Under the pieces are notes generated by a model that made no database searches, was not told the DNA's origin, and saw only the letters and a program-made list of their open reading frames with translations. Positions 7,813 through 15,096 of a stretch of DNA of 46,753 bases are shown here, in pieces; within the stretch, counting starts at the first letter, position 1; each line of letters opens with the position of its first letter. Source of the DNA: Coprosoma sp963660615 (lineage in GTDB: Bacteria > Bacillota_I > Bacilli_A > RF39 > UBA660); assembly GCA_963660615.1 (NCBI GenBank), contig CAVKYE010000009.1:1-46753 (forward strand), read 5' to 3'. Made by a program: the position numbers and the translations under genes.

Positions 7813-7995
7813 TGTTTCTTTAATATCCGCGACTTAGTTATGTTACATATTAATTCTTATAAAAGAAAAAAACTGAACTATCTCTCACCCAATGATATAT
7901 TCAGTACAATCTATGGAAAAGATACCATAGATAAGCTCGTGATTAAGGAAATTGATCCCAACGAAATTAATTTATCCAAATCCCTATTAAAATAA
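7813..7995 (+). pseudogene. IS30-family transposase, C-terminal remnant
   Basis: An open stretch ending in TAA at 7993-7995 encodes INSYKRKKLNYLSPNDIF, then IYGKDTIDKL and PNEINLSKSLLK. This matches the end of clostridial-type IS30 transposases (NSY-R-KLN--SP-E-F, then YG, then P-NEI-L-PSLLK) in order and spacing. Nothing recognisable of the DDE core is found upstream, where the lipoprotein promoter follows directly. It is therefore a truncated, inactive fragment. The downstream TTGCACTT at 8048-8055 may belong to the element's terminal repeat. Confidence 0.65.
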
Positions 7996-8339
7996 TCATT
8001 AGGGATTACTGCACCATCAACAAATTTAGGATATTACAAGAACTAAGGTTGCACTTTGAAATTCAAAAAAAATTTTACAAAGGCATCCTCTTTTTGAGTA
8101 CCTAAATTTATAAATGACGGTTACAGGTTATATATTATCATTTTTTTGACCCGATGTCTAGTTTATATTGAAAAATCAAGGGTAATTATAATAATTTATT
8201 TTTAATCCTTGATTATCAACAGTTTAAATATAAATTCTATCATTAATAAAATTTATATTTAATATCACTTTATACCCAATATTTTTAGATATTAGTTGCA
8301 TTTACTTATTCAAAGTTGCACTTACCTTTGCATTTGACC
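7996..8339. other. Gene-free stretch with IS-end-like motifs and an inverted repeat
   Basis: No gene is visible. TTGCACTT occurs at 8048-8055 and again near 8315-8323, with a variant TTGCATTT near 8296; such motifs occur at ends of IS30-like elements. An 8-base inverted repeat AATCAAGG (8174-8181) / CCTTGATT (8207-8214) has no obvious role. Confidence 0.35.
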
Positions 8340-8413
8340 AAAATGTGTCTTAATTATAATAAACTTAAAAGATATTGGAGATACTCCTTAAAGACAAACG
8401 TGATTTAAATAAA
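8340..8413. repeat. 74-bp direct repeat, copy 2
   Basis: Exact copy of 6520-6593, same orientation. It lies just beyond the terminator of the surface-protein gene. The two copies bound a ~1.75 kb segment. Confidence 0.95.
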
Positions 8414-8419
8414 GAAAAT

Positions 8420-8448
8420 AAAAGATTATCTTTTTTTGATAATCTTTG
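8420..8448 (-). terminator. Intrinsic terminator of the surface-protein gene
   Basis: Stem AAAGATTATC / GATAATCTTT (about 8421-8430 and 8438-8447) around a T-rich loop, followed on the minus strand by TTATTTTCTTT. Confidence 0.75.
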
Positions 8449-8451
8449 TTA

Positions 8452-8973
8452 TTAGGCAGATGTGTCTTGTGTTGCGTTTAATGATACTGTTGCACTAGCT
8501 GTTTCTGATCCAGTTGCGCTTGTTGCACTACTATTGAATGTTGCTGTTACTGTGAATGTAGTTGTACCAGTGTTTGCAGCTAATGAAGTTGAACCTAGTG
8601 TTCCTACTGTAAATGTAATTTTGTCGTTAGCGGTTGTTACAGCAAGTGTAGGTGTGCTAAGTTTTGCTTTTAGACTTCCGGTATTTTTTACGGTCATTGT
8701 AAATACAACTTTGTCTCCTGGTTGATTTAATTTAGCATTTAATGTTGCTGTTTGATCGTTTGTAAAAGCAATTGTTCCTGTTGGTGCTGTTGCTCCTTGT
8801 AATCCTGCTGTTCCAGCTACAGCTGTTGTTTTTGTAGTATCGAATCCTACATGCCAACTACCTGTAATATTTGCTGTACCATTAATGTTTAATTGTGTAC
8901 TAAATGCGGCATAACCTACTGCCATAGCTAGTACTACTGCTAAAAGCCCACCTATCATAACGTTTTTATTCAT
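8452..8973 (-). CDS. Exported Ala/Thr-rich surface protein (TasA/CalY-like architecture)
   Basis: An N-terminal helix (MIGGLLAVVLAMAVGYAAFS) acts as signal or anchor, followed by a 145-residue beta-type region dominated by Thr, Ala, Gly, Ser and Asn with no Cys. The pattern after the helix, AAFSTQLNINGTANITGSW, and a later KVVFTMTVKNTGSLKAKL strand resemble SipW-dependent TasA/camelysin proteins and small secreted proteins common in gut Bacilli. A very strong AGAGGAGGT site and an extended -10 (TGATATAAT, -10 at 9016-9021) suggest abundant expression. Base use is richer in G+C than the neighbours. Fibre or envelope function is inferred, and no SipW peptidase is in view. Confidence 0.65.
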   Translation of the reverse strand: MNKNVMIGGLLAVVLAMAVGYAAFSTQLNINGTANITGSWHVGFDTTKTTAVAGTAGLQGATAPTGTIAFTNDQTATLNAKLNQPGDKVVFTMTVKNTGSLKAKLSTPTLAVTTANDKITFTVGTLGSTSLAANTGTTTFTVTATFNSSATSATGSETASATVSLNATQDTSA

Positions 8974-9083
8974 AATGTACCTCCTCTTATTTTTTAGGTT
9001 TTTTACCCTGATATAATTATATCATATATTTTTTTTATGTGATATATAAAATTGTTTTTTTGTTTAAAAATGTGTAAAGTGAT

Positions 9084-9578
9084 TTAGTCAAACATATTTA
9101 TGATTTCATCTAATTCATCTATAACTGGGAATCCTTTACCGTCTTTATCTAAGTCAAATTTTATTCCATATCCACCTTTTTCTTCCCATTCTTTTAGGTT
9201 GTTTGGATAATCATCTATTAAAATAGAGTTTTTGGTTTTTACCATATCTGTTTTTGATATTTGTTTAGGGACTAAGATGATGTTTATGTCTTTTAGATGT
9301 TTTCTTATAAGTTTTACTTTTTCTTTTCCTTCTTCTAGTGAGGTGATGTGGGTTAAAATTGATGTGTTGAATTTATTTGTTTGGATTATTTTTTGTATTT
9401 TGTTAAAGCTATCGTTAATTGGTGTACTTTTGTTTAGTATTTCTTTCCAGTTTAGGTTTTTGTAAAATTCTAGATAGCTTTTATAATCATTTTTTATGCC
9501 TCTTTCTTTGGCTATTTGATAAGTAATATCTATGGTGTTTACGATGACTCCATCAAAGTCTATGTATAAATCTTTCAT
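9084..9578 (-). CDS. HAD-type 5'-nucleotidase-like phosphatase (NT5C family)
   Basis: Residues 5-12 read YIDFDGVI, with Asp7 as nucleophile and Asp9 as acid/base. ILTHITSLEEGKEK is the motif II region, and ILIDDYPNNLKEWEEKGG supplies the C-terminal acidic motif and the pattern typical of NT5C-like phosphatases. The length, 164 aa, is short but normal for the group. It begins one base after the murD stop codon, so it is coupled to murD. A role in dephosphorylating (deoxy)nucleotides is inferred from family resemblance, and the true substrate is unknown. Confidence 0.75.
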   Translation of the reverse strand: MKDLYIDFDGVIVNTIDITYQIAKERGIKNDYKSYLEFYKNLNWKEILNKSTPINDSFNKIQKIIQTNKFNTSILTHITSLEEGKEKVKLIRKHLKDINIILVPKQISKTDMVKTKNSILIDDYPNNLKEWEEKGGYGIKFDLDKDGKGFPVIDELDEIINMFD

Positions 9579-9579
9579 G

Positions 9580-10905
9580 TTATAGTCCTTCTACTATTTT
9601 TTTAAATTCATTACCACGGTCTTCGAAGGATTTATATTGATCCCAGCTTGCACAGGCAGGACTTAATAGTATTGTTTCATGTTCTTTTGATATATTGTAA
9701 GCTAGTCTTGTAGCTTCTTCTAGGTTATCAACTTTTGTTACGTCTATGTTTCTTTTTGTGCAGTACTTTTCGATTTTTTCTTTGGTTTGGCCATAACAGA
9801 TTACATGTTTAACATAGTCCATGTGACCGTCTAATTCATCGAATGATTGTCCTCTATCTAATCCTCCTAATATTAGTATTACTGGATTTGTAAAGGATGA
9901 GAGGGCAACGATTGTTGATTTGTTATTGGTTGCTTTAGAATCGTTATAGAATTCTCTTTCGTTTATTCTTCTTACAAATTCCATACGGTGTTCTACTCCG
10001 CCGAAGTTGTCTAGGGCTTCTTTGATTATTTCGTTTGATATGTTAAACTGTTTGGCTACGGTGATTGCACACATAACATTTTCATAATTGTGCATTCCTT
10101 TTATTCTGATGTCATTTAGTTCACATACGGGATTTTCTTTGTAGTATATTTTACTATCCTTTATATAACAGTCGGCTTTGTTTTCACTTGAGAAGTAAAG
10201 TTTGGTTGAAGGAATGTTTTTGGTTAGGGATACAAGATCTTTATCTTTTCCGTTTAGTATGGCTATATCTTTATTTGTGTGATGGTTAAAGATTCTTAGT
10301 TTGTTATTTTTGTAGTTATCGTATGTTCCGAACATATCTAGATGAACTTCGCTAAAGTTTGTTAATACACTTATGTCTGTTTTGAAGTTCTTTAGGTCTA
10401 CTAGTTGGTGGCTTGATATTTCTAAAACTAAAATATCATTTTCTTTTACTTTGCCTATTAATGAGCTCACTGGTATTCCTATGTTTCCGCCTAAATGGAC
10501 TGGAAGGGATGCTTGTTTTAATATTTCGTAGGTGATACTGGTGGTTGTTGTTTTACCGTTAGATCCGGTTATTCCTACTATTTTAACGCCTTTTGGAAGT
10601 AAGTTGTAGGCAACTTCTACTTCGTTTATAACGGGTATGCCTAGTTTTTTGGCTTTTACAACTACTTTATTATCGGCACGAATGCCCGGATTTTTTATTA
10701 AAATGTCTACACTTTCATTAAGGAGTTTATCTTGCTCTTTGGTGATGGCAACGTTTATGTTTTGTTTTTCTAATTCTTTGATTAAATCATAATCGTCACA
10801 TTTTATGTCTGTTAGTAAGATGTGATTATCTTTACTTAAAAGGCGACTTACAGCACAACCACTTTTCCCCATTCCAAGAACAAATATATTTTTATTTTTA
10901 TACAT
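9580..10905 (-). CDS. murD: UDP-MurNAc-L-alanine:D-glutamate ligase
   Basis: ATP-dependent cytoplasmic ligase adding D-Glu in the second amino-acid step of peptidoglycan precursor synthesis. The Rossmann-like N-domain begins FVLGMGKSG. The ATP loop GITGSNGKTTTT lies near residues 110-121, followed by LEISSHQL and the Mur ligase stretch EHRMEFV. The C-domain has ATNNKSTIVALSSF and ILILGGLDRG. The length, 441 aa, is normal. It has a strong promoter facing away from the lipid kinase gene and is followed immediately by a small HAD phosphatase. It is separated from mraY by the repeat-flanked insert and a surface-protein gene. Confidence 0.96.
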   Translation of the reverse strand: MYKNKNIFVLGMGKSGCAVSRLLSKDNHILLTDIKCDDYDLIKELEKQNINVAITKEQDKLLNESVDILIKNPGIRADNKVVVKAKKLGIPVINEVEVAYNLLPKGVKIVGITGSNGKTTTTSITYEILKQASLPVHLGGNIGIPVSSLIGKVKENDILVLEISSHQLVDLKNFKTDISVLTNFSEVHLDMFGTYDNYKNNKLRIFNHHTNKDIAILNGKDKDLVSLTKNIPSTKLYFSSENKADCYIKDSKIYYKENPVCELNDIRIKGMHNYENVMCAITVAKQFNISNEIIKEALDNFGGVEHRMEFVRRINEREFYNDSKATNNKSTIVALSSFTNPVILILGGLDRGQSFDELDGHMDYVKHVICYGQTKEKIEKYCTKRNIDVTKVDNLEEATRLAYNISKEHETILLSPACASWDQYKSFEDRGNEFKKIVEGL

Positions 10906-10927
10906 ATAATTTCATCTCCTAATATTA

Positions 10928-10980
10928 ATTATACCATATTCCATTTAAAATTTGTCAAAGTTTAGCAAAAATAGTATAAT
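10928..10980. promoter_or_regulatory. Back-to-back promoters with overlapping -35 boxes
   Basis: Plus strand: TTGTCA (10952-10957), 17 bases, TATAAT (10975-10980), serving the lipid kinase. Minus strand: TTGACA (10958-10953), 19 bases, TATAAT (10933-10928) with an extended TG, serving murD. The two -35 boxes share five base pairs, so polymerase should occupy one or the other. Confidence 0.7.
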
Positions 10981-11002
10981 ATAACTTCGAGGTGTGATGT
11001 TT

Positions 11003-11932
11003 ATGAATGATTTAAAAACGTGCAGTATTATATATAATCCAATATCAACTGGATTTAAGCCTGATTATCTTAGGTTATTATCTAATAGATGTTTGGAAAA
11101 AGGATTAAGACCTAAATTATGTCAAAGTGAAAAGGCTGGTCATGTTGTTGGTCTTGTTAGGGATGAGAATGTTCCTAGCAATCTGATTTTAACTATGGGG
11201 GGCGATGGAACTTTGGGTGAGGCTCTTAAAGGTTTTGATGATGAGCAAGTGGCTTTATATAGTCATATTTCTACTGGTACGGCAAATGATACTAAACAGA
11301 ATTTTGGGCTTGATAAGGCTAGTGTTACTGAAAGCTTTGATTTAATTTTAAGTGGTAAGGTGAAGGATTTAGATGTTGTTTGCGTAAATGATGAGGTTTT
11401 TGGCTATGTTTCTTGTTTTGGAGCTTTTACGCATATTCCTTATAATACTCCAAGTAAGTTAAAAAAGATGTTTGGTAAAGCTGGTTATGGAATGGCGGCT
11501 ATTCCTTCTATTATTGACTCTTTTAAAAATGGTATTCCTAGTTATCAGGTTACTTATGAGAGTAATGGAAGTAAAAAAACGGTTCCTTGTCTTTTGGGGG
11601 CTATTTCGAATTCTAAAGGCTTTGGTGGTGTTAATGTATATAAAAATGCGAAGTTAGATGATGGGAAGTTTGAGGTATTACTTATTAATTCTATTTCTTC
11701 TAAATTGCTTTTTAAAATGGTAAATGATTTTTATCATAATGATATTGATTTAAAAAGATATGGAGATTGTTTTTCAGTTTTTCAAACTGATGATTTGACT
11801 ATTCATTTCGATAAGGATATTCCTTCTTATAAAATAGATAATGATGGTGATGAGGCTTCTTTTAGTCTTGATGATAGTAATCGCGTTTTACATTATAAAA
11901 CTAAGGGTAAAGTTAAGATGTTGTTGCCATAA
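11003..11932 (+). CDS. Diacylglycerol/lipid kinase, YegS-DagK family
   Basis: Membrane-associated kinase that would phosphorylate diacylglycerol or a related lipid. The nucleotide loop GGDGT is at about residues 66-70, and STGTANDTKQNFGL replaces the usual GTANDFAR. The all-beta C-domain includes NDGDEASF, the variant of the common DGE motif. GTG and ATG codons at 10994 and 10997 are in frame, but GAGGTG at 10989-10994 is correctly spaced only for the ATG at 11003, which I chose. The gene is monocistronic and convergent with rplT. In Firmicutes DagK recycles diacylglycerol from lipoteichoic acid synthesis. Confidence 0.88.
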   Translation: MNDLKTCSIIYNPISTGFKPDYLRLLSNRCLEKGLRPKLCQSEKAGHVVGLVRDENVPSNLILTMGGDGTLGEALKGFDDEQVALYSHISTGTANDTKQNFGLDKASVTESFDLILSGKVKDLDVVCVNDEVFGYVSCFGAFTHIPYNTPSKLKKMFGKAGYGMAAIPSIIDSFKNGIPSYQVTYESNGSKKTVPCLLGAISNSKGFGGVNVYKNAKLDDGKFEVLLINSISSKLLFKMVNDFYHNDIDLKRYGDCFSVFQTDDLTIHFDKDIPSYKIDNDGDEASFSLDDSNRVLHYKTKGKVKMLLP

Positions 11933-11974
11933 TTTATAAAGGTGTAATTATTTGTGTTATGCTTTTTTTGTAAA

Positions 11975-11999
11975 GAAAAAACGCTTATTTTAAAGCGTC
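11975..11999 (-). terminator. Intrinsic terminator of infC-rpmI-rplT
   Basis: Stem ACGCTT / AAGCGT (11981-11986 and 11993-11998) followed on the minus strand by TTTTTTC. The rplT stop codon (11985-11987) is inside the hairpin. Confidence 0.85.
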
Positions 12000-12533
12000 A
12001 ATTAGTTCAGCCTTTTTCATGGTAGAATATCCTTCTATCTTTTTTTCTTTGGCTATTTTTTTAAGTTCTGCAACGGTTAATTTAGAGATATCTGTTTTTT
12101 CTTCTTTTGTTTCTTTTTTAGGAGCTTCTTTTTTAGAAGTTTCTTTCTTTTCTTCTTTAACGATTTTTATTTCTTTTCCTTCTAGGGCACTTTTTGCTGT
12201 TGCTACTAGGTTTGAAAATGCTTTTGGATCGTCAATTGCGATTTCTGATAACATTTTTCTATTGATTTCGATTCCTGCTTTTGATAAACCGTTTATGAAT
12301 TTTGAATATGAAATTTCGTTTTGTCTACAAGCAGCATTGATTCTTGTAATCCATAATTTTCTGAAATCTCTTTTCTTTTGTCTTCTATCTCTATAAGCAT
12401 ACATTAATGAATGTCTTACTTGTTCTTTTGCAGTTTTGTATAGTTTGTGTTTGCTTCCAAAATAACCTTTTGCTTGTTTTAATGCTTTTTTATGACGGGC
12501 ACGACTGATTGTACCACCTTTAACTCTTGCCAT
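11985..12533 (-). CDS. rplT: Ribosomal protein L20 with C-terminal Rho_N-like extension
   Basis: Residues 1-118 are an ordinary L20 (MARVKGGTISRARHKK, AYRDRRQKKRDFRKLWITRI, NGLSKAGIEINRKMLSE), the early assembly protein of the 50S subunit and usual repressor of its own operon. Bacterial L20 normally ends near 118 residues. Here a Lys/Glu linker (119-147) leads to DISKLTVAELKKIAKEKKIE...KKAELIDALK, the pattern of Rho N-terminal/SAP-like helical nucleic-acid-binding domains. The frame is continuous, and the terminator overlaps its end, so the extension is a real part of the gene. What the extra domain binds is unknown. Confidence 0.94.
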   Translation of the reverse strand: MARVKGGTISRARHKKALKQAKGYFGSKHKLYKTAKEQVRHSLMYAYRDRRQKKRDFRKLWITRINAACRQNEISYSKFINGLSKAGIEINRKMLSEIAIDDPKAFSNLVATAKSALEGKEIKIVKEEKKETSKKEAPKKETKEEKTDISKLTVAELKKIAKEKKIEGYSTMKKAELIDALK

Positions 12534-12551
12534 ATTATTTGTCCTCCTTTA

Positions 12552-12752
12552 TTATTTTAGTATATCTTTTACTCTTTTTATATCTGTGTTATGCATTTCT
12601 GATGTTTGATGTCTTCTTCTTCTTGATGCATTACTCTTATGAGTTAGTTTATGGTTTTTGTTAGCTGGTTGAAATTTATAAGATCCACCTTTTCTTTTTC
12701 TAACAACTTTTGATAACCCTTTATGAGTTTTGTTTTTTACTTTGTTAGCCAT
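12552..12752 (-). CDS. rpmI: Ribosomal protein L35
   Basis: Small basic 50S protein. Diagnostic stretches are KTHKGLSKVVRKRKGG, HKLTHKSNASRRRRH and a C-terminal DIKRVKDIL. At 66 aa it has the standard size. It lies between infC (11 bases upstream) and rplT (18 bases downstream), the universal infC-rpmI-rplT order. It should be controlled from the L20-type leader before infC. Confidence 0.97.
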   Translation of the reverse strand: MANKVKNKTHKGLSKVVRKRKGGSYKFQPANKNHKLTHKSNASRRRRHQTSEMHNTDIKRVKDILK

Positions 12753-12763
12753 TTTCTTTCCTC

Positions 12764-13294
12764 CTATTTTTCTTTGATTGGAGCGAGTATCATTGTCATG
12801 AATCGTCCCTCTAATTTAGGCTGCACTTCGATTTGTGCATCGTCCTTAACAGCCTGTGCAAAACGAAGTAATACTTCTTTACCTAAGTTTGTATGTGCCA
12901 TTTCTCTACCTCTAAAACGGATTGATAGTTTAACTTTATGTCCTTTTTTTAGGTATTTTGTGGCGTTGTTAACTCTAGTATTAAAGTCATGGATATCTAT
13001 TGAAACTGATAATCTATATTCTTTCATTTCTAGATTGGTTTCTCTTTGTTTCTTCATGTTTTCTTTTAACCTTTTTTTGGTTTCATATTTGTAACGGTTA
13101 TAATCCATGATTTTGCATACTGGTGGAGTTCCTTTTGGATTCATAAGAACTAAGTCAAACCCTGCATAGTTTGCGAGTGTTAGGGCATCTTTTATTCTTT
13201 TTACTCCTAATTGTTCTCCATTTGGCCCTATGACCATTACTTCTTTTGCTCTAATTTGTTCATTGATAAACAAATCTTTATTTTTACTTGCGAT
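12764..13294 (-). CDS. infC: Translation initiation factor IF-3, AUC start
   Basis: Binds the 30S subunit and checks start-codon pairing. The protein starts IASKNKDLFINEQIRAKEV, with KGTPPVCKIMDYNRYKYE and the C-domain KVKLSIRFRGREMAH. The frame is open to an ATG at 13357, but the only strong ribosome site, GGAGGTG (13307-13301), lies 6 bases before ATC at 13294-13292. That start gives 176 aa, the family size. IF-3 genes classically use rare AUU/AUC/AUA starts because IF-3 rejects them, giving autoregulation. The longer 197-aa reading would translate the regulatory leader and is unlikely. Confidence 0.92.
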   Translation of the reverse strand: MASKNKDLFINEQIRAKEVMVIGPNGEQLGVKRIKDALTLANYAGFDLVLMNPKGTPPVCKIMDYNRYKYETKKRLKENMKKQRETNLEMKEYRLSVSIDIHDFNTRVNNATKYLKKGHKVKLSIRFRGREMAHTNLGKEVLLRFAQAVKDDAQIEVQPKLEGRFMTMILAPIKEK

Positions 13295-13301
13295 ACTCGA
13301 C

Positions 13302-13440
13302 ACCTCCAAATGTTTTAATAAATCAAAAAGTGAATACAATGTATCCACTTTAACCATGCCTAAAAAGACTTACTTGGCATTGACCCATTGCTATGGCAAT
13401 CGGGTGAGAAGTGGATACTTCTGCTTTCCTTTTTCATTTC
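13302..13440 (-). promoter_or_regulatory. L20-type ribosomal protein leader before infC
   Basis: On the minus strand GTATCCACTT (13418-13409) is perfectly complementary to AAGTGGATAC (13350-13341), a long-range pairing as in L20 leaders of low-GC Gram-positives. Smaller hairpins (TTGCCATAGCAA, ATGCC...GGCAT) lie between. L20 is expected to bind and lower expression of infC-rpmI-rplT. Confidence 0.72.
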
Positions 13441-13447
13441 TTTATCA

Positions 13448-13476
13448 ATTATACATATTAATTTTATGTTTGTCAA
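13448..13476 (-). promoter_or_regulatory. Consensus promoter of infC-rpmI-rplT
   Basis: TTGACA (13476-13471), exactly 17 bases, TATAAT (13453-13448). Both boxes are perfect SigA matches, which fits a highly expressed ribosomal operon. Confidence 0.9.
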
Positions 13477-13504
13477 GGGGTTATTATGTTTTTTTATTTT
13501 GTGT

Positions 13505-13528
13505 AGAAAAAAAGCCCTGAAACGGGCT
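13505..13528 (-). terminator. Intrinsic terminator after the coiled-coil gene
   Basis: Stem AGCCC (13513-13517) / GGGCT (13524-13528), followed on the minus strand by seven T. It separates the upstream operon from the infC promoter. Confidence 0.85.
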
Positions 13529-13532
13529 AGAC

Positions 13533-14495
13533 TTAATTTTGTTTTTTTGGAATACTGTTATAAATTTTCTTAAGAAGTACTGATGTTTGTTTTATTTTTC
13601 TTTCCATTACTTTTATTTGTTCTTTTAAGGTAATGTTTTCATTTTTTAAACTATTTTGCAATTCACGAGCAGCATTAAGAGCATTTACGCTTTCCAAATT
13701 GTTTTTTCTAAGGGTTTGTATTTCTGTTTCTAATGTACTTATTTTTTCTTCGTAGGTTGCTTTGTCACTTTCAAATTTTTTGATTTGTGATTTTGCATTG
13801 TCTAATTTTTCTTGTACTTTAGAGTATTCATCTACAAATCCTGATACAGCGTTGGTGATATCTTCGAATTCATCGTCTAAAACCATATCACTAGGTTCTA
13901 TGATTTCTTCTGATGGTGTTTCATCTTTTTCTTCTTTTTCATCTAAGATTTCTGGGCTTAATGTGTCTTTATTATCTTCTACTTTTATGTTCAATTCTTC
14001 CATAACGTTAGATAGATCTTCTATTTCGTCAAGCAAGCTTTCGGCATCTTTTGATGATAGGTTTACCATTTCGTTAACAAAATCTTCGTTTTCTTCTATT
14101 TCTTCTACATCTTCTGGTTCTTCTGTTTCTTCAAATGAGTCTATATATTTACCATATATGTTTAGTTCGGTTATTTTACTCATGATATCTTCGATACTAA
14201 CAGCATATTTATTCATTAGGTTACGAATGTTTTTGTCTTTTGAATAGGTTTCGAAGAAATCGGCATCGTTTGGTATTAAGATATTGGCACGGAAGATTTG
14301 TTTTTCTTCTTTGCCTTGTTCCCCATCACTAAAGGCGATTTCCATGTTGTCAATTACTGATTCGATGAATTCGTCTTTTTCTTTAACGGCGTCTTCTACT
14401 GTTTCTTTTTCTAATGCTTTAAATAGTTTTTCATTTTCACTTCTAATGTCTTTAGCTAGATTTTTTATAGCTAAAAATCTATTTCTTTCTAACAT
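13533..14495 (-). CDS. Acidic coiled-coil protein of unknown function
   Basis: Not recognised. The 320 residues have no signal peptide or membrane helix. Residues 1-60 are charged helix. Residues ~66-115 (FRANILIPNDADFFETYSKD then IRNLMNKYAVSIEDI) recall the segment after the metal site in ImmA/IrrE-type peptidases, but no HEXXH is present. A low-complexity Glu/Asp linker covers 120-200, and a long coiled coil fills ~210-310 (DNAKSQIKKFESDKATYEEK). It lies 28 bases after efp and ends at a strong terminator. A structural or DNA/cell-division adaptor role is possible but unsupported. Confidence 0.7.
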   Translation of the reverse strand: MLERNRFLAIKNLAKDIRSENEKLFKALEKETVEDAVKEKDEFIESVIDNMEIAFSDGEQGKEEKQIFRANILIPNDADFFETYSKDKNIRNLMNKYAVSIEDIMSKITELNIYGKYIDSFEETEEPEDVEEIEENEDFVNEMVNLSSKDAESLLDEIEDLSNVMEELNIKVEDNKDTLSPEILDEKEEKDETPSEEIIEPSDMVLDDEFEDITNAVSGFVDEYSKVQEKLDNAKSQIKKFESDKATYEEKISTLETEIQTLRKNNLESVNALNAARELQNSLKNENITLKEQIKVMERKIKQTSVLLKKIYNSIPKKQN

Positions 14496-14523
14496 ATTTC
14501 CACCTCTTTTTATTCTTTAAAAA

Positions 14524-15081
14524 TTAAGCCCTTGAGTCGTATTTTCCATCTTTTGTTGAAATGACGATTGTTTCGCCTTCGTTTATGAATAATGGAACTT
14601 TTACTGTAAGACCGTTTTCTAGGGTTGCCTCTTTTGTGGCATTTGTTGCGGTGTTTCCTTTAACAGCTGGTTCAGTTTGGGTAACTGTGTAGCTTATTTT
14701 TTCAGGTAAAATCACACCTAGTAGTTCACCTTTATAGAATGATAGGTCAACATTAATTCCTTCTTTTAAAAACTTAGCGTTTTCTCCTAATTGTTCTTTT
14801 GTAAGTTCAATTTGTTCATATGTTTCCATATTCATGAAGTTACAACTTCCTGCATTTTCGTATAAAAACTGCATTGATGTTTTTTCAATATTTGCTTTTT
14901 CAAGTTTGATGTTAGTATTGAATGTGTGTTCTACGGTTGCTCCTGTTCTTAAGTTTTTAAGTTTTGTTCTTACAAATGCGGGACCCTTACCAGGCTTAAC
15001 GTGTAAAAATTCAATGATTTGACAAACGTTGCCATCAACTATGACAGTCATACCATTTTTAATATCATTAATATTAATCAC
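14524..15081 (-). CDS. efp: Elongation factor P
   Basis: Relieves ribosomes stalled at polyproline. The three-domain 185-residue chain includes the domain I loop HVKPGKGPAF, with Lys32 in the modifiable position, as in Bacillus where that Lys carries a 5-aminopentanol group. The segment EFLHVKPGKGPAFVRTKL and the C-terminal DGKYDSRA are typical. It follows rpmG by 15 bases in the PBP-rpmG-efp-coiled-coil operon. Modification genes are not visible here. Confidence 0.96.
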   Translation of the reverse strand: MININDIKNGMTVIVDGNVCQIIEFLHVKPGKGPAFVRTKLKNLRTGATVEHTFNTNIKLEKANIEKTSMQFLYENAGSCNFMNMETYEQIELTKEQLGENAKFLKEGINVDLSFYKGELLGVILPEKISYTVTQTEPAVKGNTATNATKEATLENGLTVKVPLFINEGETIVISTKDGKYDSRA

Positions 15082-15096
15082 AAAATCATCTCCCTA

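Noticed and set aside
13295..13357. ATG at 13357 as the infC start
   Set aside because: It lies within the regulatory leader pairing and lacks a ribosome site. The AUC start gives the family length.
14281..14360. Gene 13533-14495 as an active ImmA-type metallopeptidase
   Set aside because: No HEXXH motif is present anywhere in the protein.
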